Part shown: positions 61,149 to 64,000 of the stretch, in pieces | Layout of the letters: each line of letters begins with the position of its first letter | How positions within the stretch are numbered: the first letter of the stretch is position 1 | Source: Acidobacteriota bacterium | GTDB lineage: Bacteria; Acidobacteriota; Terriglobia; UBA7540 | Assembly (NCBI GenBank): GCA_021838785.1 | Contig: JAKCCV010000009.1 | Coordinates: forward strand, 1-64,000 | Direction: 5' to 3' | Length of the DNA stretch: 64,000 bases | Position numbers and translations under genes: made by a program | Notes under the pieces: generated by a model | The model's input: the letters and a program-made list of their open reading frames with translations, nothing else | What the model was told of the DNA's origin: nothing | Database searches by the model: none

Positions 61149-62171
61149 TCAACCTTCACTCACGGCATTTCCGGACGGCGGAGGGGGAGGGGAGGGCGGA
61201 AGAGGATTCCCATGTTCATCGAACCTCATTCCCAAACTCAAGCCCATCGCCGTGAGGATTTCCTTGATCTCATTCAGCGACTTTCGACCGAAATTCTTGG
61301 TTTTCAGCATCTCTTGTTCGGTTTTCTGAACCAATTCGCGGATCGTCGTAATGTTGGCGTTTTTGAGACAATTGTACGACCGCACGGAAAGCTCGAGCTC
61401 CTCCACCGAGCGATCCAGATTCTCATTCCGTGCGGATGAAGGCCGTTCCTCCTGCGCGACCTCGGCGAGCGGCCCTTCGTCGAAGTTAACGAAAATCGTC
61501 AGATGATCCTTGAGAAGCTTGGCGGCCAGACCCACGGCATCCTGCGGCGTGACCGCCCCGTTGGTCCACACGTCCAAGGTCAGCTTGTCGTAGTCGGTCA
61601 TTTGGCCCAACCGCGCAGCTTCCACGGTGTAATTCACTTTGCGGATCGGAGAGTGGACCGAATCCACGGGGATATAACCGATCGGCAAGTCCTCGTCAAA
61701 ATTCTTTTCTGCGGAGACGTAACCGCGTCCATGCTTGACTCGCATCTCGACACGCAGCTTGCCGCCTTCACTCACCGTGGCGATGTAAGCATCCTTGTCG
61801 AGGATTTCAATGTCCGCATCTTCTTGAATCATGCGGGAGGTCACTTCGCCCGGCTGCTCCACTTCCAACACCAGCGTCTTCGGCCCCTCGTGATTCATCT
61901 TCAGCGGAATCTGTTTCAAATTGAGAATGATGTCCGTCGCGTCCTCGACCACTCCCGGGATGGGAGAGAATTCGTGCAGCACACCCTCGATTTTGACGGC
62001 GGTGACCGCAGCCCCCTCAATCGAGGACAGCAGAACCCGCCGAAGCGCGTTGCCGATGGTCGTGCCGAAACCGCGCTCGAACGGTTGAGCGACAAATTGG
62101 CCGTACTTATCGGTCAAGGTTTCGGTGTTAGGTGCCAGACGTTTGGGTTTTTGAAAGCCCTTCCACAGCAT
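61149..62171 (-). CDS. rpoA: DNA-directed RNA polymerase subunit alpha
   Basis: 340 residues. N-terminal domain: [35 protein letters not shown], then [16 protein letters not shown]-terminal DNA-binding domain: [48 protein letters not shown]. The alpha dimer nucleates core assembly and its CTD binds UP elements and activators. A Pro-rich tail ([10 protein letters not shown]) is added. The start follows GGGAGGT, just beyond a hairpin (62186-62210). In the alpha operon between rpsD and rplQ. Confidence 0.98.
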   Translation of the reverse strand: MLWKGFQKPKRLAPNTETLTDKYGQFVAQPFERGFGTTIGNALRRVLLSSIEGAAVTAVKIEGVLHEFSPIPGVVEDATDIILNLKQIPLKMNHEGPKTLVLEVEQPGEVTSRMIQEDADIEILDKDAYIATVSEGGKLRVEMRVKHGRGYVSAEKNFDEDLPIGYIPVDSVHSPIRKVNYTVEAARLGQMTDYDKLTLDVWTNGAVTPQDAVGLAAKLLKDHLTIFVNFDEGPLAEVAQEERPSSARNENLDRSVEELELSVRSYNCLKNANITTIRELVQKTEQEMLKTKNFGRKSLNEIKEILTAMGLSLGMRFDEHGNPLPPSPPPPPSGNAVSEG

Positions 62172-62185
62172 CGTGTTCTACCTCC

Positions 62186-62210
62186 CGAAGGCCCGATCGG
62201 GGGGCCTTCG
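62186..62210 (-). promoter_or_regulatory. Hairpin in the rpoA leader
   Basis: CGAAGGCCC (62186-62194) and GGGCCTTCG (62202-62210) form a perfect 9-bp stem with a 7-nt loop in the 50-nt gap between rpsD and rpoA. On the transcript its end abuts and slightly overlaps the GGGAGG ribosome site of rpoA. It could tune rpoA translation relative to the ribosomal genes; no T-run, so not a terminator. Confidence 0.55.
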
Positions 62211-62221
62211 CAGTTTACCGA

Positions 62222-62851
62222 TTATTTCGAATAAAGCTCCACAATCATTTGTTCTTGAATGGGGAAGCCGATGTCTTCCCGTTTGGGAAGCGAAAGCACC
62301 TGGGCTTTGAGCGCGGCGCGGTCAAAGTTAAGCCAGGGGGGAACGCCGCGGTTGCCGGCCAAGTCCAGGGCCCGCAGAATCGTCGCGTTCTCGCGGCTGC
62401 CTTCCCGAACCATAATCTCCTCACCCACGGAAACTTGGAAGGAAGGAATGCTGACCTTCTTCCCGTTCACGGCGACGTGGCCATGGCGGACCAACTGCCG
62501 CGCCTCGGCACGAGAGGTGGCCCAGCCGAGCCGATAGACAACGTTGTCCAGCCGCCGCTCCAGCATCAGCAGCAGGTTCTCACCGGTCACTCCCTTCATC
62601 CGGCTGGCTTTTTCAAAATAATTCCGAAACTGATCCTCCAGGATCTGATAGAGCCGACGAACCTTTTGCTTTTCGCGCAGTTGCACTCCATAGCCGACGG
62701 GCTTCGGCCGCCGAGATTTCCCATGCTGGCCGGGAGGGAAGTTACGCTTTTCAATGGCGCATTTATCCGTCAAGCACCGCTGCCCCTTCAGGAACAGCTT
62801 CTGACCTTCCCGACGGCACAGCCGACAAACTGCTTCTCGATACCTTGCCAA
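62222..62851 (-). CDS. rpsD: 30S ribosomal protein S4
   Basis: 209 residues: zinc-type Cys9, Cys12, Cys26 and Cys31 (CRLC...C...C), and the S4 RNA-binding domain [38 protein letters not shown]4 starts assembly of the small subunit body; in E. coli it also represses the alpha operon translationally. Start codon is TTG, with GGGGAGG six nucleotides upstream. Follows rpsK after 117 nt. Confidence 0.97.
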   Translation of the reverse strand: MARYREAVCRLCRREGQKLFLKGQRCLTDKCAIEKRNFPPGQHGKSRRPKPVGYGVQLREKQKVRRLYQILEDQFRNYFEKASRMKGVTGENLLLMLERRLDNVVYRLGWATSRAEARQLVRHGHVAVNGKKVSIPSFQVSVGEEIMVREGSRENATILRALDLAGNRGVPPWLNFDRAALKAQVLSLPKREDIGFPIQEQMIVELYSK

Positions 62852-62968
62852 ACGATCCTCCCCGCACTCAGTCTAAAATTGAGGAAGCGAGAGCGCTCAT
62901 GCTCGTTGACCACCCTGCTCTCCCACTCCGTTTCTTGTCATCAGATGACCCTTTGAGAACCCTCAACC

Positions 62969-63376
62969 TCACACGCGGCGTCGCTTGGGTGGGCGGCAAC
63001 CATTGTGGGGAATGGGGGTCACATCCTTGATGCTGCGCACTTCCAGGCCCGCCGACGCCAACGCGCGAATGGCGGATTCGCGTCCAGCCCCCGGGCCTTT
63101 GACGCGCACCTCTACTGAGCGCATGCCGTGGTCGCGCGCCAGGCTGGCCGCCCGCGCCGATGCCTGCTGAGCCGCAAACGGTGTTCCCTTCCGCGAACCC
63201 TTAAAGCCCAGCGAGCCGGCGCTTGTCCAGCAGACAATGCGGCCTTCCGGATCGGTAATGCTCACCATCGTGTTATTAAACGTTGCGCGAATATGAACGG
63301 TCCCGTGCGGAATAACGCGCCGCTCTTTCTTCTTGAATGTCTTCTTTTTGCCTGGTTTGGCTGTTCCCTTCGCCAT
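62969..63376 (-). CDS. rpsK: 30S ribosomal protein S11
   Basis: 135 residues: a basic N-terminus ([14 protein letters not shown]), then [46 protein letters not shown] and [22 protein letters not shown], and the C-terminal [18 protein letters not shown]. It forms the platform near the mRNA exit. Alpha operon, 52 nt after rpsM. Confidence 0.97.
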   Translation of the reverse strand: MAKGTAKPGKKKTFKKKERRVIPHGTVHIRATFNNTMVSITDPEGRIVCWTSAGSLGFKGSRKGTPFAAQQASARAASLARDHGMRSVEVRVKGPGAGRESAIRALASAGLEVRSIKDVTPIPHNGCRPPKRRRV

Positions 63377-63428
63377 ATCCCTCCGTCATGGGCGCGACCG
63401 TCGTGGGGTCGCTTCACTTTTTGTTCCG

Positions 63429-63815
63429 TTAGGTTTTCGCCGTGGCTCGCTTCTTATTGGCAATGGTTCCTTTGCGAGGTCCCTTCCGAGTTCGGGCGTT
63501 GGTGTGGGTGCGCTGGCCTCTCACGGGGAGGTTACGCCGATGCCGCATCCCTCGATAGGAGCCAATTTCAATCAGACGCCGGACGTTGAGCCCAATCTCC
63601 TTGCGTAAATCTCCTTCCACCCCGCCTTCTTCCTCGATAATCCGGCGGATGTGATTGATCTCCTCATCCGTCAAGTCTTGCACCTTTTTGTTCGGGTCCA
63701 CGCCGGCGCGCGCCAGGATCGAAAGCGACCTGGCCCGACCGATACCGTAAATGTACGTTAAGCCAATTTCGGCACGCTTCTTGATGGGTAAGTCCACGCC
63801 GGCTATTCTCGCCAT
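63429..63815 (-). CDS. rpsM: 30S ribosomal protein S13
   Basis: 128 residues: [30 protein letters not shown], the family helix-turn-helix start, then [17 protein letters not shown] and [29 protein letters not shown], with a lysine-rich tail that contacts P-site tRNA. GGAGGTGGAAGC precedes the ATG. Second gene of the alpha-operon run seen here, behind rpmJ. Confidence 0.97.
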   Translation of the reverse strand: MARIAGVDLPIKKRAEIGLTYIYGIGRARSLSILARAGVDPNKKVQDLTDEEINHIRRIIEEEGGVEGDLRKEIGLNVRRLIEIGSYRGMRHRRNLPVRGQRTHTNARTRKGPRKGTIANKKRATAKT

Positions 63816-63897
63816 GCTTCCACCTCCTGACCGCCGCAGCCTGCGCCAGAACTCTGTTATCGGTTCGGCAGGCCGGCGTTCCGCTGAGCTTTTCCGT

Positions 63898-64000
63898 CTA
63901 TCCTTGCCGCTGCTTGTGTTTCGGGTTCTCGCAAATCACCCGCACCACACCCGCCCGGCGGACAATCTTGCACTTGGCGCAAATCTTTCGTACTGAGGAG
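63898..64000 (-). CDS. rpmJ: 50S ribosomal protein L36 (5' end outside the window)
   Basis: Reading on the minus strand from the right edge gives [15 protein letters not shown], then [18 protein letters not shown] and TAG at 63900-63898. This is L36 with its zinc ligands C-x-x-C...C...H. Only the first few residues (about MKVR) are missing beyond the window. It belongs upstream of rpsM in the alpha operon. The gene is too short to appear in a long-ORF scan. Confidence 0.93.
   Translation of the reverse strand, partial: SSVRKICAKCKIVRRAGVVRVICENPKHKQRQG

Overview
The window is a GC-rich chromosome segment from a Gram-negative (diderm) bacterium, most likely an Acidobacteriota. Pointers are the C-terminal part of a Ser/Thr kinase-type PD40 propeller protein, a very long VPS10/BNR-repeat propeller, an ASPIC/UnbV-VCBS protein, the remnant C-terminus of a large TonB-dependent receptor, a PotC-PotD fusion, and complete Kdo/heptose lipopolysaccharide genes. 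Assignment to phylum is inferred from gene content, not from a marker-gene tree.

Layout. 1-2.9 kb: truncated PD40 protein followed by a gene graveyard. 2.9-8.2 kb: GH115-like glycosidase convergent with a 1060-residue VPS10-like propeller. 8.2-18 kb: uvrB, DUF2520, YbjQ, two YVTN propellers, cystathionine beta-synthase, Mrp + DUF971; two copies of a 116-bp MITE-like repeat lie here. 18-22.7 kb: translationally coupled operon of an exported ASPIC/UnbV protein, a sensor kinase and a NarL-type regulator, divergent from a glycosyltransferase. 22.8-23.1 kb: a short, apparently untranslated-looking but possibly peptide-coding transcript with its own promoter and terminator. 23-24.7 kb: NUDIX and CDF exporter. 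24.7-32.3 kb: minus-strand LPS inner-core operon waaA-lpxK-waaF-rfaE1-rfaE2-waaC-ICMT-DUF3108. 32.5-37.6 kb: S46 peptidase, then a radical SAM protein with an ATP-grasp ligase. 37.7-44.1 kb: YggX, ComM-like ATPase, mutM, Rieske protein, lone nuoB, gluconate-dehydrogenase subunit 3, cytochrome c, Gfo/Idh/MocA. 44.4-48.6 kb: GH31 glycosidase divergent from a sodium:solute symporter. 48.6-60.7 kb: PLD, acyl-CoA dehydrogenase, TPR protein, PotB and PotC-PotD, LysE, aldehyde dehydrogenase, guaB, VanZ. 60.7-64 kb: alpha operon rpmJ-rpsM-rpsK-rpsD-rpoA-rplQ.

The main discovery is that the radical SAM gene at 34799 does not end at its first in-frame TGA. The codons around that TGA read Cys-TGA-Ala-Glu-Pro, a 7-bp hairpin with a G in its apical loop lies 12 nt downstream, and the readthrough frame closes 4 nt before the ATP-grasp start. 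I therefore annotate a selenocysteine-containing radical SAM protein (CUAEP tail) in a two-gene unit with an amino-acid-ligase-type ATP-grasp enzyme. The second is the 22.8-23.1 kb transcript: a 17-nt stretch fully complementary to the consensus 3' end of 16S rRNA, a 13-residue ORF, several hairpins and a strong terminator.

Many genes have well-formed TTGNNN-17-TANNNT promoters; several leave only a few leader nucleotides before a GTG start. All functional calls come from reading the sequence; no database search was run.
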